A stretch of 64,000 nucleotides of DNA from Azonexus sp. Its GTDB lineage: Bacteria > Pseudomonadota > Gammaproteobacteria > Burkholderiales > Rhodocyclaceae. Shown here in pieces: positions 19,501 to 27,509 of this stretch. Each line of letters begins with the position of its first letter. Within the stretch, counting starts at the first letter, position 1. Location of the stretch: NCBI RefSeq assembly GCF_023150235.1, contig NZ_JAKLLH010000002.1, positions 62,001 to 126,000 of the forward strand. Direction: 5' to 3'. The notes beneath the pieces were generated by a model. That model was given only the letters and a program-made list of their open reading frames with translations. It was not told the origin of the DNA and made no database searches. A program made the position numbers and the translations under genes.

Positions 19501-20364
19501 CCCGACCGCTTTGCTTACGTCAGCGGCTCGCTTACCCAGGGGCTGCAAAACTTCAGCTACTTTGGCCGACCCAACGATTTTTCCCTGACCTACACCATGG
19601 AGGCGCGTAGCCTGGGCAATCCATCGGCCACCGACAGCGTGATCACGAAGCGTTACAACGCTTCCACGCCCTCGCTGGTGGCCAGTAATGCTGCGGAGGC
19701 TACCGATTTGCTGGCGCTCGGGCGTGTTGCCTGGGTCGGAGGAGGGGGGGCGTGGACGAATGGTCAATACATCTTCACCTCCGGGAATTCGCTGATCCGG
19801 CCGGCGCAGCCCTTCAATAACGGACCTTACGATCAACTGTATTTCGGTGTCGATCTGGCCGAAACCGGTCTCGATGGGCGCAGCACGAGTACGTCGAAGA
19901 ATTTCCGGCTTGGAGGGCCGAATTGCACAACCGGTTGTACGCACCGCCAGATCAATGCCGACGCGGCTGTCGCCCGCTTCGGTCGTCTGCGCCTGCTGAG
20001 TGTTTATGGCACCGTTCCTCCCTTGTTGATGCCAGTGGAGGCGCAGTACTGGAATGGTCGTTCCTGGGCCAGGAACGACCGTGACGCTACGCCGTTGACC
20101 AGTGTCGTGCTGAGCTACGACACGGCGGGCTGGCCCTTGCCCAGTTTCCCGGTACTGGTGGCGGGGCGTGCTTCGTTGTCGATCAGCCCGGCCAGCGTTG
20201 GTGTGCGAACCCTGACGGCCGATCTGAGCACCCTGCCGTGGCTGCAAGCCAACTGGAACGGGGCGCCGGCTTATGACCAGAATCCTTCGGCAACGGCTGC
20301 TTTTGGTATTTATGGTGGCAGTCCACAACAGCAACGCTTGATCCATGTCCGCGAATTGTATTGA
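16558..20364 (+). CDS. mshQ: MshQ-like large secreted protein with LamG-like and DUF6701 regions
   Basis: A 1268-residue exported protein. The start was set at ATG 16558 because it opens a signal peptide (hydrophobic IHALRLLALCWF, cleavage near AQA, residues 30-32); the frame itself is open from 16468. The N-terminal third contains an all-beta, Gly/Thr-rich region with paired cysteines. Residues of about 277-510 resemble a LamG/concanavalin-like domain (GSFTFWYRHPDNG, WDHIGVSW, GTIDELRIYN). The remainder (about 540-1268) resembles the DUF6701 region of MshQ proteins. A pilus-tip or pilus-associated adhesin is inferred from its place between mshA and the minor pilins. Its last 20 bases overlap the next pilin gene. 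Confidence 0.83.
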   Translation: MIPRGLPKIFSLCIHALRLLALCWFSIPTAQAVTYANASVPIAWIDPISGGHARVGYNTGTYFFSDTGGCGTSGTTLDDTLSNAITLGFNFWFGGVSYSSLQVSTNGRLQFGNNTCGYGTQSVGPPQTYPYVYPSTNMNQTMKIFGADLDPTDLVDRPNYPSSTAKTNCMRSGTGGNSCGIYIATLGTAPYRKFVVTWYNVPEWVSTSNTSGSFTMQAILHENGEFVFQYLSLNHGGSGQAEVGWQVDMQDYDVLRFPGGSEPDNNTAMKFYIPQPMAEYRMEQASWPAGSSVLDTSGNARHASPFSAGASTLPTTTPSGKVCRGASIPANTSASDISAIATPFSMQTVGSQGSFTFWYRHPDNGERMLLDASGVSATPGASRWFYVMKTTSRRLKFVIYDDAGTRYEALTSSNALSSSGSWDHIGVSWNFNGKPGSNQDRLLLWINGSLVKTQAFTTSAPMSTAIGTLHIGDNRSPLGVENNAGDPAPNGPRGTGSSAGGTIDELRIYNVEGGKGLIDRDRNQASACLSHYAITHAGAGSTCQPTQITITAHDMGHSPLLMPNNTTSIQIGTSSGRGDWAIINGYGVLNNGLADDGVATYLFNGEYQVVLGLTHGQAGTVSVNVTDGQLAESPAEDPNLVISLCSGISGFNACDKVVAPALRCTPPLTADPANLAYARLKTKLAGDDFAFDLVALKADGTLEPAFAGKVNIDLVANSTNDIATNAGTRCPDSQTAIIPVASNVGFGSAALPTADTPGYGQVNVPATTIASVVPGNPGYRAYRDVRVRFTCNSTYCPPSGMVRCSSDNFAIRPKDVSITPVAPLVQNNNSYAGATGYKQVAGSDFSLVATAVSGYNGVLSVDVGANLVTSCWGNSSGCPAPLPTTALRTVSSTNVTFSAASVASGSTGNSIFQYHDAGTFRFEKFAVSDQLYTAVDKPNDCIENSSSNDRLADDGVSPDPNGKVGCTLANQSQLGPFGRFYPDRFAYVSGSLTQGLQNFSYFGRPNDFSLTYTMEARSLGNPSATDSVITKRYNASTPSLVASNAAEATDLLALGRVAWVGGGGAWTNGQYIFTSGNSLIRPAQPFNNGPYDQLYFGVDLAETGLDGRSTSTSKNFRLGGPNCTTGCTHRQINADAAVARFGRLRLLSVYGTVPPLLMPVEAQYWNGRSWARNDRDATPLTSVVLSYDTAGWPLPSFPVLVAGRASLSISPASVGVRTLTADLSTLPWLQANWNGAPAYDQNPSATAAFGIYGGSPQQQRLIHVRELY

Positions 20365-20857
20365 TCTCGCCGTGATCAATGGGAGGCGAGGGGAACGGCA
20401 GGCCGGTTTCACGCTGGTGGAGCTGGTCGCGGTAATGATCCTGATTGGTATTCTGTCGGTGCTTGCCTTGCCCTCTCTCGATTCCGCCCTGTCGTTTCGT
20501 GAAACCGAATTCCGTGCTCGCGTGATTGCGGCTTTGCGCCATGCACAGAAAACCGCAGTTAGTCATCGTCGTCTGGTTTGTGCGGAATTTGCCGCCAGCA
20601 GCCTGAGCTTGACGGTGGATCATGATCGATCTTTCGCTTGCGATAGCCGTGTGCTCAACTTGCCGGATGTGGCCGGTAACCAGGTTCAGGGAAGCGGTAA
20701 TGCCGCTTTTTCAACGGTGCCGCCCAGTCTGTTTTTCCAGCCGGATGGCCGGGTGACGACCGATGCCGCCGGTGCGGTACCGGCAGCCGTCAATACCAGC
20801 ATTGATGGGCGGGCTTTCATCATTCAGGGAAGTACGGGTTATGTCGGTGCACCGTAG
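20345..20857 (+). CDS. mshC: MSHA minor pilin MshC (GspH-like)
   Basis: Pseudopilin of up to 170 residues. A leader of about 20 residues ending GERQAG precedes FTLVELVAVMILIGILSVLALP, with Glu at +5, then a GspH/FimT-like domain (FRARVIAALRHAQKTAVSHRR). The ATG at 20345 overlaps the mshQ stop; a GTG at 20372 would give a shorter and more usual leader, so the exact start is uncertain. Cys residues in VCAEF and FACDSR may form the pilin disulfide. The assignment as MshC rests on the GspH-like domain and on the order C-D-O-P that follows. Confidence 0.85.
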   Translation: MSANCIDLAVINGRRGERQAGFTLVELVAVMILIGILSVLALPSLDSALSFRETEFRARVIAALRHAQKTAVSHRRLVCAEFAASSLSLTVDHDRSFACDSRVLNLPDVAGNQVQGSGNAAFSTVPPSLFFQPDGRVTTDAAGAVPAAVNTSIDGRAFIIQGSTGYVGAP

Positions 20858-21299
20858 ATGTACGGGTTTTACCCTGCCCGAGTTGATTCTGGCCATTGTT
20901 GTGATCGGTATCGGGGTTGCGGGCCTGGCCATTGCTTTCAGCACGGCGGTGCGAAACTCTGCCGATCCAGTGATCGACAAGCAATTGATGGCGATTGCTG
21001 AGGCGATGATGGAGGAAATTGCCTTGAAGCCCCTGAATGATCCGGGAACGGGGGGTACGATACCGGCCGTGGGCTGCGTACGCTCGGCGGCGGACGATGT
21101 TGGCGATTACGCTGCCTACGTCGATCGAGCAATTTGCGATCTCGACGGAAATACGGTGCCGGTATTGGCGGCGTACCGGGTCAGCGTGCTCTTGACGCCG
21201 GGCGACCTTCTGGGCGGGGTGCCGATGACGCGGATTACGGTAACCGCGGCGAATGGCAACAATCAATTCGTCCTTGTCGGCTGGCGTTGGGGGGGCTGA
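20841..21299 (+). CDS. mshD: MSHA minor pilin MshD
   Basis: A 152-residue prepilin-like protein. The start was taken at ATG 20841 (MSVHRRCTG), which puts the cleavage motif G|FTLPELILAIVVIGIGVAGLA ten residues in and overlaps the mshC end by 17 nt. An upstream in-frame ATG (20763) would give an implausibly long leader. The rest includes MEEIALKPLND and ends VLVGWRWGG. MshD is a GspI/PilV-type minor pilin, probably part of the priming complex at the fibre tip. mshO starts 8 nt later. Confidence 0.87.
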   Translation: MSVHRRCTGFTLPELILAIVVIGIGVAGLAIAFSTAVRNSADPVIDKQLMAIAEAMMEEIALKPLNDPGTGGTIPAVGCVRSAADDVGDYAAYVDRAICDLDGNTVPVLAAYRVSVLLTPGDLLGGVPMTRITVTAANGNNQFVLVGWRWGG

Positions 21300-21307
21300 T
21301 CTTGTCG

Positions 21308-22189
21308 ATGCGCTTGTCTCGTTGTGTCTTTTCCGCCAGATCGGACGATGAGCGGGGATTTACCTTGGTGGAATTGGTGATCGTGATGGTTCTGATCGGT
21401 GTCCTCTCCGCCTCCTTCATGATTTTTTTCCGGCCGATGCTGGACGCTTATCTCGATGCCCAGCGCCGGGCCGATTTGAGCGATATGGCCGATACTGCCT
21501 TGCGCCGGATGATGCAGGAATTGCGAACGGCGGTGCCGAATTCGGTCAACCTGGTGGCGTCGAACTGTTTGCAGTTCGTGCCAAGCATTGACGGTGGGCG
21601 CTATCGTCAGGATGCTGCCGCTGACGCTGATGATCCCCAGCCCTGCGTCCCTTCGGCAAACTGCAGCGCCTTTCCCGACCCCGCCGGAGCGGCTGGAGCG
21701 GCGGTGCAACTCGATGTGCTGCTGCCGGCCCCCGATTTGAATATTGCGGTTGGTGATTTTCTTGCGATCAACAGTCAGTCGCAGGGAGCTTTTTACGGTG
21801 CCGCCAGCACTGCCCGTTATACCGTGAATGCAGTCGCTGGCCCATTGAAAGCCGCTTACGGCGGGAGGCGGCTGACTCTCAATCGCAATCCGGCCGCCGG
21901 TGGCTATGCCGGTGGACGCTTTCAGGTGGTCAGCGCGGCGCAACCTTCCGTAATGTACAGCTGTAGTGCCGGGCGTTTGCTGCGCAGCGTGCTGGGGACC
22001 GAGGCCGCGGTTGCCTGCGCGGCCGTTGGGGATGTCGTGGCAACCGATGTCGCAGCCTGCGATTTCTCCTATGCGCCGAGCCCGAGTGCAACCCAGGCCA
22101 ACGGCTTTGTCTCCCTGTTTCTGGAGTTGGCGCGCGACGGCGAGGCCGTCAGCCTCTCCTACGGGGTTCACGTGGATAACATGCCATGA
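21308..22189 (+). CDS. mshO: MSHA minor pilin MshO
   Basis: A 293-residue GspJ/PilW-type minor pilin. The leader SARSDDERG is followed by FTLVELVIVMVLIGVLSASFM, then DMADTALRRMMQELRTAVPNS, which is typical of MshO/PilW. ATG 21308 was chosen as the start; TTG 21302 is possible. Several cysteines (CLQF, CVPSANC, CSAG, ACDF) may form disulfides. Its stop overlaps the mshP start (ATGA). Confidence 0.88.
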   Translation: MRLSRCVFSARSDDERGFTLVELVIVMVLIGVLSASFMIFFRPMLDAYLDAQRRADLSDMADTALRRMMQELRTAVPNSVNLVASNCLQFVPSIDGGRYRQDAAADADDPQPCVPSANCSAFPDPAGAAGAAVQLDVLLPAPDLNIAVGDFLAINSQSQGAFYGAASTARYTVNAVAGPLKAAYGGRRLTLNRNPAAGGYAGGRFQVVSAAQPSVMYSCSAGRLLRSVLGTEAAVACAAVGDVVATDVAACDFSYAPSPSATQANGFVSLFLELARDGEAVSLSYGVHVDNMP

Positions 22190-22662
22190 ACATCGCTTGG
22201 CGACGGCAGCGCGGGCTTGGGGTCATTGCGGCAATCGTCGTGCTGGTGATCCTCGCCGCGCTCGCTGCCGGAATCGTGGCTTTCTCCAGCGGCCAGCAGC
22301 GTGCCTCGGCGCTGGATGCTCAGTCGGTGCGTGCCTGGCAGGCGGCAAAGGCGGGTAATGAATGGGGGGTGTTTCAGGTGCTTAACGGAGTGTGGCGTAG
22401 CGATGGGGCTGCCAATCCTTGTCCAGTAGATATGGGGGCGGGAAATAAAATCGATGCAGCGCCCCTCGACTTGACGGCCTTGACCGGTTTCCGTGTTCAG
22501 GTCTCCGTTCAGTGCTGGCGTTACAAGGAAGGCAGCTCGGAACTTCGTCTCTACCGTGTTGAATCGATAGCCTGCAATGCCCCTGCCTGTGACACGGCTG
22601 CCGATGCCAGCGTGGCTGGATATGTCGAGCGTCGACGGGTGGTCATGGTCACGGGCTCATGA
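22186..22662 (+). CDS. mshP: MSHA biogenesis protein MshP
   Basis: A 158-residue membrane-anchored protein of the MshP/PilX type. The basic N-terminus NIAWRRQRGLG is followed by one hydrophobic helix (VIAAIVVLVILAALAAGIVAF, about residues 12-33) that resembles a pilin helix but lacks the Glu5 of true prepilins. The C-terminal part has paired cysteines (CPVD, CWRY, CNAPACD). It is the last gene of the first msh block; a 195-nt AT-rich gap with a promoter follows. Confidence 0.83.
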   Translation: MNIAWRRQRGLGVIAAIVVLVILAALAAGIVAFSSGQQRASALDAQSVRAWQAAKAGNEWGVFQVLNGVWRSDGAANPCPVDMGAGNKIDAAPLDLTALTGFRVQVSVQCWRYKEGSSELRLYRVESIACNAPACDTAADASVAGYVERRRVVMVTGS

Positions 22663-22795
22663 TTTTCCGAGCAAACCGATACGTTGAGGCAGTAGGCTGC
22701 TTATTATTTTTGTTGGAAAAATGAGAAAGCTGGCAGTTGCTGTTTTCAACCCGTTTATCCCCTGGTGCTTGTCAGGTTGGTGAAAAGAAAAATCG

Positions 22796-22824
22796 TTGAA
22801 AAATAAATAGTTGGCGTGTACTAT
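22796..22824 (+). promoter_or_regulatory. Sigma-70 promoter of the second msh block
   Basis: TTGAAA at 22796-22801 and TACTAT at 22819-22824 are separated by exactly 17 nt in an AT-rich part of the mshP-mshI gap. Transcription would start near 22831, about 27 nt before the mshI ATG, with GAGAGG as the ribosome site. The remainder of the gap (22663-22795) shows nothing else recognisable. The second block is therefore probably transcribed independently of the first. Confidence 0.65.
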
Positions 22825-22857
22825 TCAAGCTAATTGTAGGTTCCCCGAGAGGCTTGG

Positions 22858-23790
22858 ATGTTTTCCTTTGCGAAGCGCGCGCAAAAAAGTGGTCTGCTGG
22901 CGGTCGGCGTGTTGCCGGATCGTGTCCAGTGCGCGCGTTTTGCTTATGACGGTGCCTTGGCGAGGTTGTCGTTCTGGCATGAAGAAATGGCTTCCGGGGG
23001 GCGGGGGCAGGTCTTGCTGCAGCTGGCCAGGGGCGCTGGAGTGAAGTCGGCGCGTTGCGCGACCTTGCTGGCGCCTGGCGACTATCGTCTGCTGCAGACC
23101 GAGGCGCCGGCAGTTCCCGAGGAAGAAGTTGGCGAAGCCCTGCGCTGGCAGTTGCGCGATCAGGTTGATTTGCCGGTCGAGACAGCGGTAATCGATCATC
23201 TGCCCTTGCCCGATGCCGGAGGGGGCGGCCGGCCACGGCAGGTGTTCGCGGCGCTGGCCGCCGAGGCGGTGATTGCGCCGCTGGTGCGCGATTTTCAGGC
23301 GGCGGGGCTGGATTTGCAGGTCATCGATCTGCCCGAGTTGGCGCAGCGCAATATTGCCGCCCTGTTCGAGACGGAAAACCGTGGCCTGGCTTTTCTGGCC
23401 TTTGGCGAGACCTCGGCCTTGCTGACCTTCAATTACCAGGGCGAATTGTTCGCCCTGCGCCGGATTGAGATTGGTGCCGCCCAGTTCGCGGGGGCTTCCG
23501 CCGAGCGGCGCGACCAATTGGCCGAGCGCGTGGTGCTCGAAATGCAGCGTTCGATGGACACGGTCGACCGCCAGTTCAGCGCGATTTCGCTTTCGCGCCT
23601 GATGTTGCTCCTGCCGCCGGAGAGCGGGCTGGAGGCGCATTTCGCCAACGCCTTCTATCTTCCTTTCGAGACAGCCGATCTTGCCACCGTGCTCGATCTC
23701 TCCTGCTGTCCGGCCTTGCTGGCGCCGGAAATGCAGCGCCAGGCGCTGCCGGTGCTCGGGGCCGCCCTGCGGCGGGAGGAGGCACGGTGA
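22858..23790 (+). CDS. mshI: MSHA biogenesis protein MshI (PilM-like)
   Basis: A 310-residue cytoplasmic protein corresponding to MshI/PilM, an actin-like component that docks to the PilN-like protein at the inner membrane. It shows the start FAKRAQKSGLLAVGVLPDRVQC and the later PEEEVGEALRWQLRDQVD segment, similar to the PilM alignment-complex family. No signal peptide or membrane helix is seen. It heads block 2 behind a promoter, and its stop overlaps the following gene by 4 nt. Confidence 0.85.
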   Translation: MFSFAKRAQKSGLLAVGVLPDRVQCARFAYDGALARLSFWHEEMASGGRGQVLLQLARGAGVKSARCATLLAPGDYRLLQTEAPAVPEEEVGEALRWQLRDQVDLPVETAVIDHLPLPDAGGGGRPRQVFAALAAEAVIAPLVRDFQAAGLDLQVIDLPELAQRNIAALFETENRGLAFLAFGETSALLTFNYQGELFALRRIEIGAAQFAGASAERRDQLAERVVLEMQRSMDTVDRQFSAISLSRLMLLLPPESGLEAHFANAFYLPFETADLATVLDLSCCPALLAPEMQRQALPVLGAALRREEAR

Positions 23791-24539
23791 GTCGCAACAT
23801 CAATCTCTACGATGCCCGTTTCCTCAAGAAGCGCGATTGGCTGGCCGGGCGCAGCGTGGCCTTGCTGACCTTGCTCGCGGTGTTTGTCGTCACTCTGGGG
23901 GCGGGCGCGGCTCGCTGGTCGCTGGCGCAGCAGGAGTTGCAGGCAAAAAACCTGGCCGGCCATTTGCAGCAGGCCCGCCAGGGCTTTGGTGAATTGACGC
24001 GCTTGCTGAGCAGCCGCAAGCCCGACCAGGCCTTGATCGACGACATTGCCGCACTGCAGCGCGATATCGACCTGGCGCGGCAGACCGGGAATATCCTGCA
24101 GGGAATGGCCGATGGCGGGCAGCAGGCGCATCTGGGCGATATTCTCAAGGTTCTGGCACGCAGCAGTGTCGATGGCTTGTGGCTGACCGGCCTGGCGCTT
24201 GCCGATGGCGGGCGTAATCTGGAAATTCGGGGCCGGGTGCTTGATCAGTCCCTGCTCCCGGCCTATCTGCGCCGGCTCGAAAGTGAGCCGATTTTTCGCG
24301 GGCGGCATTTCGCGGCGCTTGAAATGCGGGGCGCGCAGTGGGAGGCGCCCGCGGCCGCGTCGACCACGGTCAACCGGCCTGCACGGCAGGAAACCCGGCG
24401 TGAGCGCTGGTACGTGGATTTTGCCCTGCATACGACGCCGCCGCCTGACGATGCCAAGGGAGCGGGTAAGGCGGTACAGGCGGTTGCGATGCCCGCTGAG
24501 CAGAAACTCGTCGGCACCCGCCGGCAGGTGGGTTCATGA
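23787..24539 (+). CDS. PilN-domain MSHA assembly protein
   Basis: A 250-residue bitopic inner-membrane protein. Its N-terminus, SRNINLYDARFLKKRDWL, has the conserved INLYD-type peptide by which PilN binds PilM. One transmembrane helix (about residues 24-46) is followed by a coiled-coil stretch (50-90, rich in Gln and Leu) and a periplasmic beta domain. Equivalent to the gene called mshI2 in some Shewanella annotations. It overlaps mshI and mshJ by four bases each (ATGA junctions). Confidence 0.83.
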   Translation: MSRNINLYDARFLKKRDWLAGRSVALLTLLAVFVVTLGAGAARWSLAQQELQAKNLAGHLQQARQGFGELTRLLSSRKPDQALIDDIAALQRDIDLARQTGNILQGMADGGQQAHLGDILKVLARSSVDGLWLTGLALADGGRNLEIRGRVLDQSLLPAYLRRLESEPIFRGRHFAALEMRGAQWEAPAAASTTVNRPARQETRRERWYVDFALHTTPPPDDAKGAGKAVQAVAMPAEQKLVGTRRQVGS

Positions 24540-25207
24540 ACCGCCGTCTGGAAGCCTGGTTCTCTCGTTTCGATGCCCTCAGCCGGCGTGAGCGCCTGCT
24601 TTTGGCGGTGGCCAGCATCGGCGGTGTGCTGATGCTCGGCAATGCCTTGTTCATCGATTTGCCGCTGGCGCGCTCGCGGGTGGTCGGCAAGCAATTCCTG
24701 GGGGAGCAAAATGAATTGCGTACCCTGGAGCAGCAAATTGCCATTCTGAGCACGGGCATCAAGGATCCAGACCAGGAAAACCGGATGCAGCGTGACCGCT
24801 TGCGCCAGCAATTGCTCGATTTGCAGCAGCAGATTCGGGCTCAGGGCAAGAACCTGGTGCGGCCGGAGGAGGTGCCGGGCTTGCTCGAGAGCCTGCTCAA
24901 CCGGCATGCCTCGCTACGCTTGCTGAGTTTGCGCACGCTGGCGGCGGAGCCGGCGGTGAATCTGCCGCCCGAGCAGCAAAAAGCGCTCGAGGCCGGCACG
25001 ATCCGGGCGCCACAAATCTGGCGTCATGGTGTTGAAATCCGCCTTCAGGGGGCTTACCAGGAGCTGCAGGCCTATGTGGCCGAGTTGGAAGCCCTGGATC
25101 GGCGCCTGGCCTGGGGCGGGGTGCGTTTGCAGGCGGACTACCCGAAAAGCGAGTTGCAACTCGTGCTCTACACCTACAGCCTGGATTCCGCATGGCTGAA
25201 GCTCTGA
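24536..25207 (+). CDS. mshJ: MSHA biogenesis protein MshJ (PilO/GspM-like)
   Basis: A 223-residue bitopic protein. A short cytoplasmic N-terminus (FSRFDALSRRERLLLAVASIG) runs into a transmembrane segment at about 18-36. A coiled coil (about 45-105) and a compact periplasmic domain follow, the PilO/GspM layout. It is inferred to form the inner-membrane alignment complex with the PilN-like protein. The 3' end overlaps the mshK start by 16 nt. Confidence 0.83.
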   Translation: MNRRLEAWFSRFDALSRRERLLLAVASIGGVLMLGNALFIDLPLARSRVVGKQFLGEQNELRTLEQQIAILSTGIKDPDQENRMQRDRLRQQLLDLQQQIRAQGKNLVRPEEVPGLLESLLNRHASLRLLSLRTLAAEPAVNLPPEQQKALEAGTIRAPQIWRHGVEIRLQGAYQELQAYVAELEALDRRLAWGGVRLQADYPKSELQLVLYTYSLDSAWLKL

Positions 25208-25593
25208 TCCGCGGCTTTTCCTCCTTCCTGCTCCTGCTGCTGGCGGCACCACTGGCGGCGCAGGGACGCGACCCGACCTTGCCACCAAAAGGTTACTATC
25301 TGCCGCTGCCGGGGCAGCTTGCCGCTGAGCCGGGGGAAGGCGAGGCGGCAGCCGCACCGCGTGCATTGCAGATCGTGGTGCGGCCGCATGCGGCACGACC
25401 GTTCGCGGTGATCGATGGGCAGCCGGTGGTGCTCGGAGCGCGTTTTGACGACAAGCGACTGGTGCGGGTCAACGAGACGGAAGTGGTTTTATCCGGCCAG
25501 GAAGGCCGGGAGACCTTGGCAATGACGCCAAGTGTGGTAAAAATGCCGGTTGTTTTGGCCGATGCCCGCAGCAAGCGGGGCGAGAGACAATGA
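25192..25593 (+). CDS. mshK: MSHA biogenesis protein MshK
   Basis: A 133-residue exported protein with an N-terminal signal peptide (LIRGFSSFLLLLLAAPLAAQG). It is followed by RDPTLPPKGY, the DPTrP-like start of MshK/PilP-type proteins that link the inner-membrane complex to the secretin. A domain with VIDGQPVVLGARFDDKRLVRV follows, resembling PilP/GspC periplasmic domains. It overlaps both neighbours and precedes the secretin gene, as expected. Confidence 0.83.
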   Translation: MAEALIRGFSSFLLLLLAAPLAAQGRDPTLPPKGYYLPLPGQLAAEPGEGEAAAAPRALQIVVRPHAARPFAVIDGQPVVLGARFDDKRLVRVNETEVVLSGQEGRETLAMTPSVVKMPVVLADARSKRGERQ

Positions 25594-27509
25594 CGATAAA
25601 CGGAACGGGTGGCTGGATCGGGCGCGGTGTATGGGCGGGCATGCTCGCCGCCATCCTCGCCGGTTGCGCGGCACCGCGTGTGCCGCAGCAGGAAACCTAC
25701 GGCAAGATCGTCGACCAGGTGGGCAATGCCAGCGAGACGGTGTCCCGTCCCAGCCGCGCGGCCGAAGCCGCGACGAAGGAAATCAATGCCGCCCTGCTGC
25801 CGCCCATGCAGATCGAGGCGCCACGGGCGCCGCGCGTGGCCGAGCAGCGTTTCGACCTTTCGGTGACCAATGCCCCGGCGACCCAGGTCTTCATGGCGCT
25901 GGTGTCGGGGAGCCGCTACAGCATGTTGTTACCGCCGGACCTGAGCGGCAGCATTACCGTCAGTCTCAAGGATGTCAGCGTCCGCGAGGCCCTGGAATCC
26001 CTGCGCGATCTCTACGGCTATGATTTCCGCGTCCAGGGGACGCGCATCACCATCATTCCCAATACCCTGCAGACGCGCCTGTTCCAGATCAGCTACCTGG
26101 CCAGCAAGCGCGGTGGCACCTCGTCGACACGGGTGTCCACCAGCGGTGTCGCGGCCGGGGCCGGTGGCGCGAGCGGGAATACCGCCGGGGCCTCCAATCT
26201 CGGGGGAAGCACCGGCATGGGGCAGCAAGGGGCTGCTGCCCAGGGGGGCGTGATGAACGAGTCCGCCAGCGTATTCACCGGCGTGCTCAACGACTTCTGG
26301 TTCGATCTCTCGCAGGCGCTGGCGACCGTGCTGGCCTGCGAGTTCGATATTTCGCGCGCCAGCGGTAGCTCGGCCGCGATGAACATCCTCGCCGGACAGT
26401 TGATGGGGCAGCGCATCGACAAGCTGAAATGCCCGGAAGGGCGCAGCTACCTGGTCAACAGCCAGTCCGGCGTGGTCATGGTGCGCGGCATGCCCTCCGA
26501 ATTGCGCGAGGTCGAGCGCCTGCTCAAGGTCTTGCAGGCCAACATCGAACGCCAGGTGATGATCGAGGCCAAGATCGTCGAGGTCGAACTCAAGGACGAA
26601 TTCCGTACCGGCATCAACTGGGCTGCCTTCGACAAGAACGGCGGGCATCGCATGTCGATCAACGGCAACACCACCAATTATGCCTTCCCTGGTGGCGAGC
26701 CCTTGTCGGCGGTCAGTTCGCAGACCGACGCGAATGGCAATCCGGTGATCTATTCGGCGACCCTGGCCGGTCTTACCAACGGCGTCGTCAAGCAGTTCGC
26801 GGTACCGGGCGCCCTCGGGCTGGCTTTCCAGACCGGAAATTTCGCTTCGCTGATCAATTTCCTGCAGACGCAGGGCAATGTTTACGTGATGTCCAATCCA
26901 CGGATCGCCACCCTCAACAACCAGAAGGCCGTGATCAAGGTCGGTACCGACGATTACTACATCACGGCAGTGACGCCGCCGACGCAGAATGCCAGCACCT
27001 CCGGCAATACCGTCAGCGCCCCGACGATAACTGCCCAGCCCTTCTTCTCCGGCATCGCTCTCGACGTCACGCCGCAAATCGACGATACCGGGACCATCAC
27101 GCTGCATATCCGCCCCTCGGTGACCGATGTCTCCGAGCGCGACAAGACCATCAATTTCGGCCAGTTCGGTCAATACACCGTTCCCTACGCCTCGACCAAG
27201 GTCAAGGAAAGCGACAGCATCGTGCGGGTGCGCGACGGGATGATCGTTGCCATTGGCGGCTTGATGTCAGAAGGGCAGAGCAACAGCGGCAACAAGGTGC
27301 CGGGCGCCGGCGATCTGCCGGTCGCCGGAAATCTCTTCAAGCAGACCGAGCGTTCGACGCTCAAGCGAGAACTGGTGATCCTGCTCAAGCCGACCCTGAT
27401 CCAGGAGGACATTGACTGGCGCCAGGATCTGCAGGACACGCAGGATCGTCTGCGCGAATACGATCCGGCCAGGATACGCCAGCTACCGGATATCTTCAGC
27501 AAGCCATGA
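25590..27509 (+). CDS. mshL: MSHA outer-membrane secretin MshL
   Basis: A 639-residue lipoprotein secretin forming the pilus pore in the outer membrane. The signal peptide ends in the lipobox LAGC (Cys26). N-domains (about 80-160, VFMALVSGSRYSMLLPPDLSG) are followed by a Ser/Gly/Ala-rich insert (about 170-220). A further N-domain (240-320) precedes the C-terminal secretin core, with VMSNPRIATLNNQKAVIKVG at about 430-450 and VGTD...VPYASTKVKESDSIVRVRDGMIVAIGGLM before the end. It overlaps mshK and mshM by ATGA junctions. Confidence 0.95.
   Translation: MTINGTGGWIGRGVWAGMLAAILAGCAAPRVPQQETYGKIVDQVGNASETVSRPSRAAEAATKEINAALLPPMQIEAPRAPRVAEQRFDLSVTNAPATQVFMALVSGSRYSMLLPPDLSGSITVSLKDVSVREALESLRDLYGYDFRVQGTRITIIPNTLQTRLFQISYLASKRGGTSSTRVSTSGVAAGAGGASGNTAGASNLGGSTGMGQQGAAAQGGVMNESASVFTGVLNDFWFDLSQALATVLACEFDISRASGSSAAMNILAGQLMGQRIDKLKCPEGRSYLVNSQSGVVMVRGMPSELREVERLLKVLQANIERQVMIEAKIVEVELKDEFRTGINWAAFDKNGGHRMSINGNTTNYAFPGGEPLSAVSSQTDANGNPVIYSATLAGLTNGVVKQFAVPGALGLAFQTGNFASLINFLQTQGNVYVMSNPRIATLNNQKAVIKVGTDDYYITAVTPPTQNASTSGNTVSAPTITAQPFFSGIALDVTPQIDDTGTITLHIRPSVTDVSERDKTINFGQFGQYTVPYASTKVKESDSIVRVRDGMIVAIGGLMSEGQSNSGNKVPGAGDLPVAGNLFKQTERSTLKRELVILLKPTLIQEDIDWRQDLQDTQDRLREYDPARIRQLPDIFSKP

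Noticed and set aside
23558-23571. CACGGTCGACCG inside mshI as a further copy
   Set aside because: It is within coding sequence, the right arm is not conserved (CC instead of TG), and the codons read normally.
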